Shown one piece after another: positions 27,754-36,512 of a DNA stretch of 53,438 nt. Made by a program: the position numbers and the translations under genes. Within the stretch, counting starts at the first letter, position 1; each line of letters opens with the position of its first letter. Source of the DNA: Amoebophilaceae bacterium (GTDB taxonomy: Bacteria > Bacteroidota > Bacteroidia > Cytophagales > Amoebophilaceae); assembly GCA_019744995.1 (NCBI GenBank), contig JAIETQ010000024.1:1-53438 (forward strand), given 5' to 3'. The notes below the pieces were generated by a model that saw only the letters and a list, made by a program, of their open reading frames with translations, was not told the DNA's origin and did no database searches.

Positions 27754-29740
27754 AATTTACATCTTGTTTGCGTAACCTTTCTAGTATTTCCTTTAACCGA
27801 TCTGCTTCTAAAAATTGCAAAGCCGCTGCTGCCTCGTACATCTCTTTTTCAATAGCCGCAATACGTTTTTCAACCGTTTCTTCCTTTCCATAAGCCATCG
27901 TTATATCATTTACCCATGCCTCCTCATGGGCACTATAGTTACCCGTATAGAGAGATGGTTGGTGAGGTTTAGTTAAGGCAGTAGGCGTAATAGCATGCTG
28001 TCGATTATATTCCATTTGTAACGCACGTCGGCGTCTGGTTTCCTGGATCGCCTGTTCCATAGAAGCCGTTATCTTATCGGCATACATAATGACCCGACCC
28101 GCTGTATGTCGTGCCACCCGGCCAATGGTCTGAATAAGCGAACGCGTATTTCTTAAAAACCCCTCTTTATCTGCATCTAAGATAAGCATTAAAGAAACCT
28201 GAGGTAAATCTAACCCTTCTCTCAATAAATTAACCCCCACCAGCACATCAAACTTACCCGCCCGCAGGTCATTAAGAATAGCCACCCGATCTAAGGTTTT
28301 AACTTCCGAATGTATATACCTACAAGCGATACCTGCTTGTAACAAATAAGCCGTAAGTTCCTCTGCCATCCTTTTGGTTAAGGTAGTAATAAGGACCTTT
28401 TCTCCTCTACTTACCACTTGATGGATAGCCTCTAAAATGTCTCTGATTTGATTTTTTGTAGGTTTGACCTCTATTTCTGGGTCTAGCAATCCTGTCGGGC
28501 GTATGACTTGTTCTACTACCAACCCACCAGCGGTTGTGAGTTCATAATCAGCCGGGGTAGCGCTTACAAAGATCACCTGATGGACCAACTGTTCAAACTC
28601 CTCAAAGTTTAGGGGGCGGTTGTCTATAGCAGCAGGCAATCGAAAACCATAATTGACCAAATTTGTTTTCCGTGCATGGTCTCCTCCCCACATGGCTCGG
28701 AATTGTGGTAGGGTCACATGGCTTTCATCGATAACCATGAGATAATCTTTGGGAAAATAGTCTAACAGACAAAAAGGACGTTCTCCAGCAGCTCGACCAT
28801 CGATATAGCGGGAGTAATTTTCAATACCAGCACAATAACCCAATTCCCGTAACATTTCTATGTCGAGTTCGGTGCGTTCTTTTAATCGCTTGGCTTCTTG
28901 ATATTTACCCTCTCCTTCAAAGTGGGCAAGCTGTTTGCCCAGATCGAGTTGCATGGCTTTTATTACCTTATGCAAAAGATCAGGATGCATGATAAAAAGA
29001 TTGGCAGGAAAAATAGTGGTTGCTGTAACCGCTTCCATCTGTTTGCCTGACGTAGGGTTGATGCGGTAGATGGCCTCTATTTCATCTCCCCAAAAGATAA
29101 AGCGGTAACCATAGTTGGCATAGGGTAACAATAGGTCAATAGTGTCACCCATGACACGAAATTGTCCTCGCTTGCATTCGCTGTCATTACGGCTATAGAG
29201 CATAGCTACAAAACGGCTTAAGAGGTCGTTACGAGATAGCTTCATAGCTACCTGAAAGGTATGGGTGTTTCTTTTGAATTCTTCCGGTTTGCCGAGTCCA
29301 TAGATGCAAGAAACTGAGGCTACGACAATAACATCTCTGCGGCCACTTACTAAAGCGGCAATGGTCTTAAGCCGTAACTTTTCTAGTTCTTCATTAATGG
29401 CCAGTTCTTTCTCTATATAGACATTACTAGCGGGTAAATAGGCCTCGGGCTGATAATAGTCATAGTAAGAAACAAAATATTCTACTGCATGGGTGGGGAA
29501 AAATCCACTTAATTCACTATATAATTGTGCCGCCAATGTTTTATTATGGCTAATGACCAAGGTAGGTCGTTGAGTTTGAGCAATGGTATTGGCGATGGTA
29601 AATGTTTTGCCAGAACCTGTAACGCCTAAGAGTACTTGATATTTGGCGCCCTGGTTGATATTTTCTACCAAGGCTGAGATGGCTTTTGGTTGATCTCCAG
29701 CAGGTTTGTAGGAAGATAGGAGTGAAAAGGTCATCATCAA
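27734..29740 (-). CDS. uvrB: UvrABC system protein B
   Basis: Damage-verification helicase of nucleotide excision repair. It is 668 residues. Walker A GVTGSGKTFTIAN lies near residue 42 and the beta-hairpin YYDYYQPEAYLPASNVYIEK near 95. Other motifs are MVIDESHVTLPQ, FVSATPADYE, GVNLLREGLDLPQVSLM and IQTIGRVARH. The C-terminal UVR domain that binds UvrC is present (IAAIEKEMYEAAAALQFLEA). Three consecutive Met codons open the frame, so the exact start is uncertain by two residues. The last six codons lie within a 111-bp palindrome. uvrB converges on mfd, its pathway partner. Confidence 0.97.
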   Translation of the reverse strand: MMMTFSLLSSYKPAGDQPKAISALVENINQGAKYQVLLGVTGSGKTFTIANTIAQTQRPTLVISHNKTLAAQLYSELSGFFPTHAVEYFVSYYDYYQPEAYLPASNVYIEKELAINEELEKLRLKTIAALVSGRRDVIVVASVSCIYGLGKPEEFKRNTHTFQVAMKLSRNDLLSRFVAMLYSRNDSECKRGQFRVMGDTIDLLLPYANYGYRFIFWGDEIEAIYRINPTSGKQMEAVTATTIFPANLFIMHPDLLHKVIKAMQLDLGKQLAHFEGEGKYQEAKRLKERTELDIEMLRELGYCAGIENYSRYIDGRAAGERPFCLLDYFPKDYLMVIDESHVTLPQFRAMWGGDHARKTNLVNYGFRLPAAIDNRPLNFEEFEQLVHQVIFVSATPADYELTTAGGLVVEQVIRPTGLLDPEIEVKPTKNQIRDILEAIHQVVSRGEKVLITTLTKRMAEELTAYLLQAGIACRYIHSEVKTLDRVAILNDLRAGKFDVLVGVNLLREGLDLPQVSLMLILDADKEGFLRNTRSLIQTIGRVARHTAGRVIMYADKITASMEQAIQETRRRRALQMEYNRQHAITPTALTKPHQPSLYTGNYSAHEEAWVNDITMAYGKEETVEKRIAAIEKEMYEAAAALQFLEADRLKEILERLRKQDVNWHKASR

Positions 29741-29876
29741 TTTAGGGCATTATCGATTTGGTATGGCAAAGCCAAGGCTTTGATCAGTAGGCTTTTATCT
29801 ACAAATACATCACTGTTAACTAGTAGGTTATGAAATTCATCGCAATGGAGTATGCATTACCTATATTTATTAATCT

Positions 29877-30422
29877 TTACTCTACCTTTAGTAATTCAAA
29901 GATTCTGGAAACTGGTAATTTGGTTATTCTAGCAATTTCTTCAATAGAATTACCATTAACTAGCATCATTTTTAGTAATTTAGCTTCACCCTTAACTTCA
30001 CCTATTTTGATACCTTCAAATTTACCCTTAGCTTCACCTTCTTCTATATATTTTCGTGCAACTGTTCTCATAATTTTATCTTTTTCTTCTTCTGATAAAT
30101 ATTTATTTAGCACCTGAGCTAAATCCGCTTGCTTTTCTTGAGGCAGCTTAGCGTCAGTGTAATATAAAAAATATTTTACATAAATAAATCCTTTTTCCTT
30201 ATCTAGGAAGATAACGTGTTGAAACATTTCTAAAAAACTATCCCAAAGTTTTATCATATCTCGTTGATGGATATGTTTCATCATAAACTCTAACATGCCG
30301 AGATGTTTCTTAAGTCTAATCTCATCATTAGACATAGGGGGGAGGATGTCGCTCACATAATTCGGCGGGTTTTTCACTAAATAAATAATTAAATAAAAAA
30401 TGCCTTTACGCGACTGGAACAA
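29877..30422 (-). pseudogene. Rpn-family (PD-(D/E)XK nuclease/transposase-like) protein, 5'-truncated
   Basis: The sequence resembles the middle and C-terminus of Rpn/PDDEXK transposase-like proteins: LEFMMKHIHQRDMIKLWDS, then a Lys/Glu-Gly-rich linker (YIEEGEAKGKFEGIKIGEVKGEA) and the terminal helix-turn-helix-like ML-VNGNSIEEIARITKLPVSRIFELL. The N-terminal nuclease core with its D and E-x-K is missing. The open frame begins with a TTG inside palindromic repeat copy B, whose left arm supplies the first dozen codons, so the repeat marks the break point. If translated, the ATG at 30333-30335 is the more likely start. Probably a decayed mobile-type gene. Confidence 0.6.
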
Positions 30423-30526
30423 AAAGCGCCTAAAAAAATTTGTAAAAAAATCTGATCAGAGCCAGCTATTGAGCTCCGCAGGAGCGACCTCAGCTGGCTC
30501 AGGATTTTGATACAAATTTCGGCGCC
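30400..30526. repeat. palindromic repeat, copy B (right end truncated)
   Basis: The same sequence as copies A and C from TGCCTTTACGCGACTGGAAC to the right-arm GGCGCC. The outer right arm (CTTTTTGTTCTGGAGCG) is missing and replaced by unrelated sequence beginning ATTGCATAAT. It covers the start of the broken Rpn-like frame. Confidence 0.85.
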
Positions 30527-31199
30527 ATTGCATAATTACCAATTTCTCTTTATATTATTCAAGGGTATTCACTTTCATTGGCAGCAAGATTTTCGTCTGA
30601 TTGAAAGTTTAAACAAAAAAAGTTGCATTATTAAGGAGGAGTGTGTATATTCTTTTATGGGATAATACTTATTAAACGATTGGATCTATCCAAGTTGTTC
30701 ATTACCTCATCAAACAGTCTTTAGTGACAACTTCATAGGATAGACTAAGAAGTTTTGCTAGTCTCCTAAGGTATATTACAAAGCGTTTTAGCTGGCCTTT
30801 TTTGTACACATACAGCGTGTAAGTCGGAAGTATTGCATAATGATTGGTTTTCCAAAGGGTTAACCACCTAGTTATAAGCGTAATTTAATAGAGGCATTGA
30901 AGCAATGAAAAAATAAGTTTAAACTGAGTAAGGTAATGTTTAGCACAATTAAAAAAATATAGAAAAAATGATATAGCTTTAACATAGTTTATAATCTACC
31001 CTAAAACAGGGTAGGCCCACCATGGCTGTGGGGAATAATGATTTAGCAGGTTATGTGAACCTATTTTTTATATAAACAATTTTAACATATAGATGATTTA
31101 AGGTATAACTTTTACACTATTTTAAGGAAAGTTATAATTATCCATTATGATTACCCAATTTAAGCAAAAATTTTCAAACTTTAAAATTAATATTTTATT
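30527..31199. other. 673-bp gap before the tra-like cluster
   Basis: No convincing coding frame on either strand. The 3' part is a probable leader for the tra-like genes and contains short hairpins: CTACCCT-AAAAC-AGGGTAG at 30996-31014, CCCAC/GTGGG at 31016-31032, and AGGTT-ATGTG-AACCT at 31048-31062, which is followed by ATTTTTTAT. The rest shows nothing recognisable. Confidence 0.5.
30996..31062 (+). promoter_or_regulatory. three consecutive hairpins in the leader of the tra-like cluster
   Basis: A 7-bp perfect stem (30996-31014), a 5-bp stem (31016-31032) and a 5-bp stem with a following T-run (31048-31070) precede the first gene by about 130 bp. The last could be a weak terminator, making an attenuator possible. 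This is structural observation only; no known riboswitch is recognised. Confidence 0.25.
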
Positions 31200-31472
31200 A
31201 TGCCAGGATTAACAACAGCAGACGGTGCATTTCAAGTAATTTTAGGACAGATTAACAAAGCTAGCACTTTAGTTTTTACAATTGTAGCTATATGTACGGG
31301 AATTATGGTTGCCAATAAATTTATCAACAGTAGAGACAAAAAAGAGGCGGTTCATTATGCGTTATGGTGGGTAGTAGGGATTTTCTTTTTCTATTCCATT
31401 CATGGTATAGTTAGTCACATGAGGAATGCCTATGGAATAAAAGACGCCGAGTTACAGGAGTTGTACAAGTAA
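31200..31472 (+). CDS. TraE-like small membrane protein of a type IV secretion channel
   Basis: A 90-residue protein with two membrane segments (TLVFTIVAICTGIMVANKF and ALWWVVGIFFFYSIHGIV), separated by a charged loop (NSRDKKEAVH). Size, topology and position as first gene before TraF-, TraG- and TraJ-like genes match Bacteroidota TraE (DUF4134, VirB2-like pilin candidates), but the sequence is too short for a firm call by eye. The next start follows the stop by two bases. It presumably forms the inner-membrane or pilus component. Confidence 0.6.
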   Translation: MPGLTTADGAFQVILGQINKASTLVFTIVAICTGIMVANKFINSRDKKEAVHYALWWVVGIFFFYSIHGIVSHMRNAYGIKDAELQELYK

Positions 31473-31474
31473 TC

Positions 31475-31801
31475 ATGACAGACCTTATCGTAAACAAGCG
31501 CATTGAAAAAAGGGGGATGATCGGTCCTCTCTATATATACGAAGCGTTATTTTTGGCCATTTTAACGATGGCCTACTTTTTTGTGCTGGTGGTCTTGAAT
31601 TTTATCTTTCATGTGAGCAAGCTTTGGGTATTAACCTGTCCGGCTTTGTTTTTTATGGTCTTATTTTTTCTTGTTTTCTTTAGAAAAAGTAGCAACCCCA
31701 CCTATATATGCTCTCGGTTTGCTTTTTACCGGCAGCCCAAACACCTAGATACTAAATATGGAACCCTATGTCACAAGCTAACACAAAAAGAGACTACATA
31801 G
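31475..31801 (+). CDS. TraF-like (VirB3-type) membrane protein
   Basis: A 108-residue protein with two adjacent membrane segments (ALFLAILTMAYFFVLVVLNFIF and LWVLTCPALFFMVLFFLVFF), the VirB3/TraF layout (DUF4133). Such proteins stabilise the VirB4-type ATPase at the inner membrane. The end of the gene overlaps the start of the TraG-like ATPase by 34 bases in another frame, which indicates tight coupling between the two products. Family assignment rests on topology and gene order. Confidence 0.6.
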   Translation: MTDLIVNKRIEKRGMIGPLYIYEALFLAILTMAYFFVLVVLNFIFHVSKLWVLTCPALFFMVLFFLVFFRKSSNPTYICSRFAFYRQPKHLDTKYGTLCHKLTQKETT

Positions 31802-34209
31802 AAGAGTTGATTCCCATTCATGAGTTAAGCGAGGAGTTGATCATTTTAGCTGATGGCGCGGTAGCTATTGGCTATAAACTGCATTTATGGCCAGATGAAG
31901 GAGTAGATGAGCAGACCTATAGGAGTCATATAGACTTGCTGTCCAAAACCATTCGAAAGTTTCCAGCTGGTACAGTCGTACAACAAATAGATGCCTATAC
32001 CCCCACCGCTTTTGAAGTGGATCCATCTTATAAATTTGTTAATTTCTTTCACAAAAAGCAGTTTCATTATTACAAAGACCATACCTTTTTGGCGCATACT
32101 ACCTATCTATTTATTATTTGTAGCCCCTTTACCACCGTTATAGATCCACACCTTACGATTTTTTCTACCCGCAATCGAGGGATCTTAGATCCCTTTAAAG
32201 AGTTATCCACTACCATTGATAAGGTAAGAAAGTGTGGCAACGAATATCTAATGTCCTTGCCCGAACGATGGTCTGCTACACAGATGGAAGCAGCTGATCA
32301 TTTATCGCTGATCCATGGTTGGTTAAATCTAGACTTTAGCGGTGGTGTATCGGGTTTAGAACATGGTATCACCAATACCAAAGGGGCTTTTAAGGTAGGC
32401 AATAAGCATTGTACCCTGGTTTCTATGCATAGCCAGTCTGGAGAACCCAACTATTGTGGCAAAAACAACCTAGGTAGTAGCGGCGGGGTAACCGTCCCTT
32501 TTACTTGGAATATGAGCCATTATATGAACTTTCCTCATATAACCATTCAAGCCTTACAAGTCTACAGCACAGAAGATTTTTTACAAAGCCGCACCAAAGA
32601 ATTGCAATGGACCCAAGGGATGAAAAACAGCGACCGTGGCCTGCGCAATGTCAACCAAGACCTAGGGGAGCTGATTGCCTTTGAAGAGGCTATGCGTCAA
32701 CAAGAAGAGATTATCGTCTACCTCAACTATTTGGTTTTGGTCTATGATGCCGATGCTAGGCGGCTAGGTAGACAGGTAGAGGTGGTCAAAAAAGAGTTTA
32801 AGAAACTAGACATGTTGCCTTTTGTGGAAGATTATGACGCCGCTAACCTGTTTTTTGCATCCATGCCAGGTTGTGCCGCTCAGCTCTATCGAGGCCAACC
32901 TATGGCGCTTAAAACCGCTTTGTGTTACTTTAACAGTTGCACCCCCATGCAAGGAGATAAAACCGGTATTTTGTTGGCCAATAGGCAAGAAGTGCCCATC
33001 TATTATGATCCGTTTAACCTAAGTTTAGACAACCAAAATGCCTTTATCTTTGGCCCCTCAGGTTCCGGTAAATCATTTTTTAATGGCAAGATGATTAAAG
33101 ATAGGTTTCAAGCGGGTCATATTGTTATTGTTATTGATAGTGGTGGAACCTATAGAAGACTTTTTGAGGTGTTAGGGGGTAAGTATATTGAATACAGCTC
33201 AGAGACCCCGCTTTATTTAAATCCCTTTTTAATTAAGGCCAATCGCCAGGGTTGCTTTAAGCCAGATCTGAATAAAATAACTTTTTTGGTCCAATTTATA
33301 GGGAAAATATGGAAGGGAGATTTAAATACACATCCTATGGATGAGGTAGAAAAAGCCCTGCTAGCCAAATGGATTGTAGCCTATTATGCTTCATTAACAA
33401 GTGAAAGTGTGCCCTGTCTTACGCAATTTTATAATTTTTTAAAAAAAATGTTAGAAGATCCGGATGATCCAGAGGTACATAAGCTGATCGAACAAGATCT
33501 TTTTAGTTTTTATGATTTCTTTATCGTGCTAGAGCCCTTTGCTTATGGGATGTATAGAGACCACTTTAATTCAGATAAGAAAGAACATTTAGGGGACCAT
33601 AGATTGGTTTGCTTTGAGTTAGAGGCTATAAAAAATAATCCAAAGCTCTATCCGCTGGTGGTGCAGGTGTTGTTTGATTTTGCTTTTGAAATGGTTGCTA
33701 ATAATCCAGATGCCATCAAATTTATAGACATTGAAGAGGGATGGACCATGTTGAATGATTATTCAGAAGAAAACATTGAAGCCTTTTTTAGGAAAGGAAG
33801 AAAGACCAAAACCTCTATCCGCATCATTACCCAAAATATAGATGAAATCAAGGGATCCAAAATAGCAGGCGCTATGAAAAACAATGCCTCTAACTTTATC
33901 TTACTCTATAATGACAAACAATCTACCAGAGAGGAAATTGGGGATTTTTTAGGTATGAATGCATTTGATATGGAAAAATACAGCAGCTTAAGGAGGAAAA
34001 ATGGAAATAATGGCTATAGAGAGGTGTTTATTAAAGCGATGAGTGAGGCTCAGGTATATGTAGTGCATACCTCCCTGTGGGACCATGCACTCTTAACCTC
34101 TAGGCCCGATGAAAGGAATAGGATCACCCATCTAATTCAAGAAAAAGGGGATCATCTGTTAGGTATTGCCGGTTGGGTATCGGAACAAATGCAGTTTGCT
34201 ATTAAATAA
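31768..34209 (+). CDS. traG: TraG-type (VirB4-like) conjugation ATPase
   Basis: Energises assembly and substrate transport in type IV secretion, at the inner-membrane face. It is 813 residues, normal for TraG of Bacteroidota. Walker A GPSGSGKS is at 429-436, the Walker B-like KFIDIEEGW near 651-659, and the C-terminal sensor block RKGRKTKTSIRIITQNIDEI with KNNASNFILLYNDKQ matches VirB4 proteins. The N-terminal half (IPIHELSEELIILADGAVAIGYKL) is the TraG_N region. The frame is intact and all ATPase motifs are preserved, so the channel is probably functional. Confidence 0.9.
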   Translation: MSQANTKRDYIEELIPIHELSEELIILADGAVAIGYKLHLWPDEGVDEQTYRSHIDLLSKTIRKFPAGTVVQQIDAYTPTAFEVDPSYKFVNFFHKKQFHYYKDHTFLAHTTYLFIICSPFTTVIDPHLTIFSTRNRGILDPFKELSTTIDKVRKCGNEYLMSLPERWSATQMEAADHLSLIHGWLNLDFSGGVSGLEHGITNTKGAFKVGNKHCTLVSMHSQSGEPNYCGKNNLGSSGGVTVPFTWNMSHYMNFPHITIQALQVYSTEDFLQSRTKELQWTQGMKNSDRGLRNVNQDLGELIAFEEAMRQQEEIIVYLNYLVLVYDADARRLGRQVEVVKKEFKKLDMLPFVEDYDAANLFFASMPGCAAQLYRGQPMALKTALCYFNSCTPMQGDKTGILLANRQEVPIYYDPFNLSLDNQNAFIFGPSGSGKSFFNGKMIKDRFQAGHIVIVIDSGGTYRRLFEVLGGKYIEYSSETPLYLNPFLIKANRQGCFKPDLNKITFLVQFIGKIWKGDLNTHPMDEVEKALLAKWIVAYYASLTSESVPCLTQFYNFLKKMLEDPDDPEVHKLIEQDLFSFYDFFIVLEPFAYGMYRDHFNSDKKEHLGDHRLVCFELEAIKNNPKLYPLVVQVLFDFAFEMVANNPDAIKFIDIEEGWTMLNDYSEENIEAFFRKGRKTKTSIRIITQNIDEIKGSKIAGAMKNNASNFILLYNDKQSTREEIGDFLGMNAFDMEKYSSLRRKNGNNGYREVFIKAMSEAQVYVVHTSLWDHALLTSRPDERNRITHLIQEKGDHLLGIAGWVSEQMQFAIK

Positions 34210-34217
34210 CGGAATAC

Positions 34218-35039
34218 ATGCGCTATGCTTCGGTTTATTATGTAAAAGATGGGATCTGGGGGTTTATGCAAGATATATGTGACACAAACTCTATCATTGC
34301 CCTTCTTTTAATTCCTACTTTTTTGGGTCTTTACTTTTGCTTCTATTATGCCAAAGAAGGATTACAAGGTCAAAGTATCCAGTCGTTGGTAATCAATATT
34401 TTATCAAAAGGAATGTGTCTTATTGGTTTTATTTGTTATTTTGAAGAGATCATGGGCTTATTGGACCGCATGGTAGTGGGCATCATGGATCTATGGAAGA
34501 TAAATGAGCAAATAAGTGTCTATTTAACAGAAACAAAAGATGCATTAACGGAAGCAAGCAGTGTATGGTATACCTATGGGATCGACATGATACCCTCTCA
34601 TTACCATGCGATAAAAAAAGTATCTTTGGGGGTAGTTCAACTGTTTGTGCGGGGTGTCCTGCATGCCTTTAGGGGGTATCTATTGGTTTTTTCTACCCAA
34701 TTGGGGCCGCTGGCGGTTGCTATGGCTGCGCTTCCTGGTCGTTATGCTGGGGTAGCTGCCCATTGGTTTAGTTTACAAATTTCTTTTTTTATTTGGGGAT
34801 TAACACTTTCTTTAATGGATGTTATGTTGGCCAAATTAAAATTTTTAACTATAATTATAGACAACCCTTCTATGATGGAGTTAGCGGCTTTGGCAGCCTT
34901 GATGTTGATGTATGTGGTGGTTTCAACAGCAACAGCGCTATACATTGGAGGGGTAGTGGGTAGACCTATTTTTAATGCTACCGGTAATTTTTTTACCAAT
35001 CAACTTATATCAGGAGGCAATAAGCTGTATAAATTTTAA
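34218..35039 (+). CDS. TraJ-like (VirB6-type) polytopic membrane protein
   Basis: A 273-residue protein with about six membrane segments (IALLLIPTFLGLYFCFYYA, SLVINILSKGMCLIGFICYF, AFRGYLLVFSTQLGPLAVAMA, FSLQISFFIWGLTLSLMDV, ALAALMLMYVVVSTATALYIGG). The central motif GPLAVAMAALPG resembles the Bacteroidota TraJ conserved core. The VirB6 class forms the inner-membrane pore. It starts eight bases after the TraG-like stop. No TraI-like gene lies between, unlike Bacteroides elements. Confidence 0.75.
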   Translation: MRYASVYYVKDGIWGFMQDICDTNSIIALLLIPTFLGLYFCFYYAKEGLQGQSIQSLVINILSKGMCLIGFICYFEEIMGLLDRMVVGIMDLWKINEQISVYLTETKDALTEASSVWYTYGIDMIPSHYHAIKKVSLGVVQLFVRGVLHAFRGYLLVFSTQLGPLAVAMAALPGRYAGVAAHWFSLQISFFIWGLTLSLMDVMLAKLKFLTIIIDNPSMMELAALAALMLMYVVVSTATALYIGGVVGRPIFNATGNFFTNQLISGGNKLYKF

Positions 35040-35080
35040 ACCTGTGCATAACCCGCATCTAATGATCAAAACCTATCACC

Positions 35081-35740
35081 ATGTCTAGCGTAGATTCTTT
35101 TAATAGTAGAAAGATAGGGATACTTATACAGCGTATTCAATACCTGTTTATTATGGTTACCATAACCTTAACCGGGTTGGTTTGCTTTTTTGCTTTTAAA
35201 TGGTTTAGTGTTTCTAATCAGGATGCGGTTTATTTTGTAACCCCAGAAGGGACCTATTGCAGTAAAAAAAGAAGCTACGCCATTCGTTGTGAGGAGTTTG
35301 AAATAGAAAACTTTGCCATTCAGTTTATGAAGCATGCTTTCGAAAATAATGAATATACCTATGAAGATCATTTGAATGCAGCACTAAGCGTTATGGATAG
35401 AAAAAGCGGATTGCTCTTAAAGAGTAAGTTTAATGAAGATAATCTTTTTGACCTATATAGGAATTACAATGGGATTTCTACCTTATCTATAGATAGTTTT
35501 CAGGCTAATATGGAAGATTATCCCTATGAAGTGGTCATGTTTTATACCGTTAAAATGGATTTTCTAGGCTTAGAAGCTAAAAAGATAGTAGGAGAGGGGG
35601 GTAAAAAAGTTTCGGGTGGTGTCTATTTTAAGCTTAAGACTACCCATAGAAGTAAAGAGAACCCCTATGGTTTGTGTATTACACATTTTAGTTTCGTAGA
35701 TTATAAACATAAAGATAATGATGGTAAAGGTAGTAAGTAG
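35081..35740 (+). CDS. TraK-like (VirB8-type) assembly protein
   Basis: A 219-residue protein with a short cytoplasmic N-terminus, one membrane anchor (YLFIMVTITLTGLVCFFAF, about residues 22-43) and an exported alpha/beta domain. This is the bitopic VirB8/TraK layout, and gene position after TraJ supports it. VirB8-class proteins link the inner-membrane complex to the outer channel. The end overlaps the next gene by 23 bases. Confidence 0.7.
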   Translation: MSSVDSFNSRKIGILIQRIQYLFIMVTITLTGLVCFFAFKWFSVSNQDAVYFVTPEGTYCSKKRSYAIRCEEFEIENFAIQFMKHAFENNEYTYEDHLNAALSVMDRKSGLLLKSKFNEDNLFDLYRNYNGISTLSIDSFQANMEDYPYEVVMFYTVKMDFLGLEAKKIVGEGGKKVSGGVYFKLKTTHRSKENPYGLCITHFSFVDYKHKDNDGKGSK

Positions 35741-36512
35741 GTTGGCTTTTTTATTTCTATTTGGTTTTAAGACTAGTGTGGTATCTAATGATTTATTGAT
35801 GCCCGCCTCTTTAAAAGAGGTAAAAGTGGCTCATCAGTATATCAGCACCTTGCTATTTGATGAAGAGGTTAAAGAAGTATTGCTTGCCAGCAAGGAATAT
35901 GTTGCCAATGTGCATAAAAATATTATTTTACTCCGAGCCATAAAATTCAATACCGCACCTACTTCTATAGTAGTGCTTTTTAAAAGCGGTAAGCAAATTT
36001 TTAATGGTCTTTTATCTACCACCCAGGAACCCCAAGAGGTCTATGATTATAGAACAGGGCAAGCCGTTGGCGAAGAAGCTCCCCAACAAGATCCAAGCCT
36101 AGCTAAAAAGATTCATTATTTGAAAAAGCTACCTCAAGCCTATTGTTGTAAAGGCATCCATACAAAATATTATAGCATTGCATTGACCAATGTCTTTCAT
36201 GATGAGCGGTATACCTATTTAAAAGTGCATATAGAAAATAAGACTGCCTTAAAATTTGATCTTTTTGAAGCTTCTTTTCAACATATTAACAACAAAAAAA
36301 GTAGAATTTTGGTAGATCCTGTCTATCAATTAGCGGATTGTTCTGTTCCAGCTTATGGAGCTAAAACCCTTGTTTATGTTTTACCACGGTATACTACGCA
36401 TAAATCGGGTAGGTTGTTGGTCTCCTTTGCTGAGCAATCGGGTGCTCGTGTGTTTAATTTATCTATTCCTGGACGTATCATTTTGAAAGCTAGGTATTAT
36501 GCAAACCAATAA
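35718..36512 (+). CDS. TraN-like (VirB9-type) channel protein
   Basis: A 264-residue exported protein with a signal peptide (MMVKVVSRLAFLFLFGFKTSVVS). The body begins VAHQYISTLLFDEEVKEVLLASKEYV, followed by beta strands such as ILLRAIKFNTAPTSIVVLF. This resembles TraN (DUF4138), the outer-membrane channel partner of TraM, with its conserved start on strand interactions. It overlaps both neighbours (23 and 14 bases). In Bacteroides elements traN follows traM; here it precedes it. Confidence 0.7.
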   Translation: MMVKVVSRLAFLFLFGFKTSVVSNDLLMPASLKEVKVAHQYISTLLFDEEVKEVLLASKEYVANVHKNIILLRAIKFNTAPTSIVVLFKSGKQIFNGLLSTTQEPQEVYDYRTGQAVGEEAPQQDPSLAKKIHYLKKLPQAYCCKGIHTKYYSIALTNVFHDERYTYLKVHIENKTALKFDLFEASFQHINNKKSRILVDPVYQLADCSVPAYGAKTLVYVLPRYTTHKSGRLLVSFAEQSGARVFNLSIPGRIILKARYYANQ

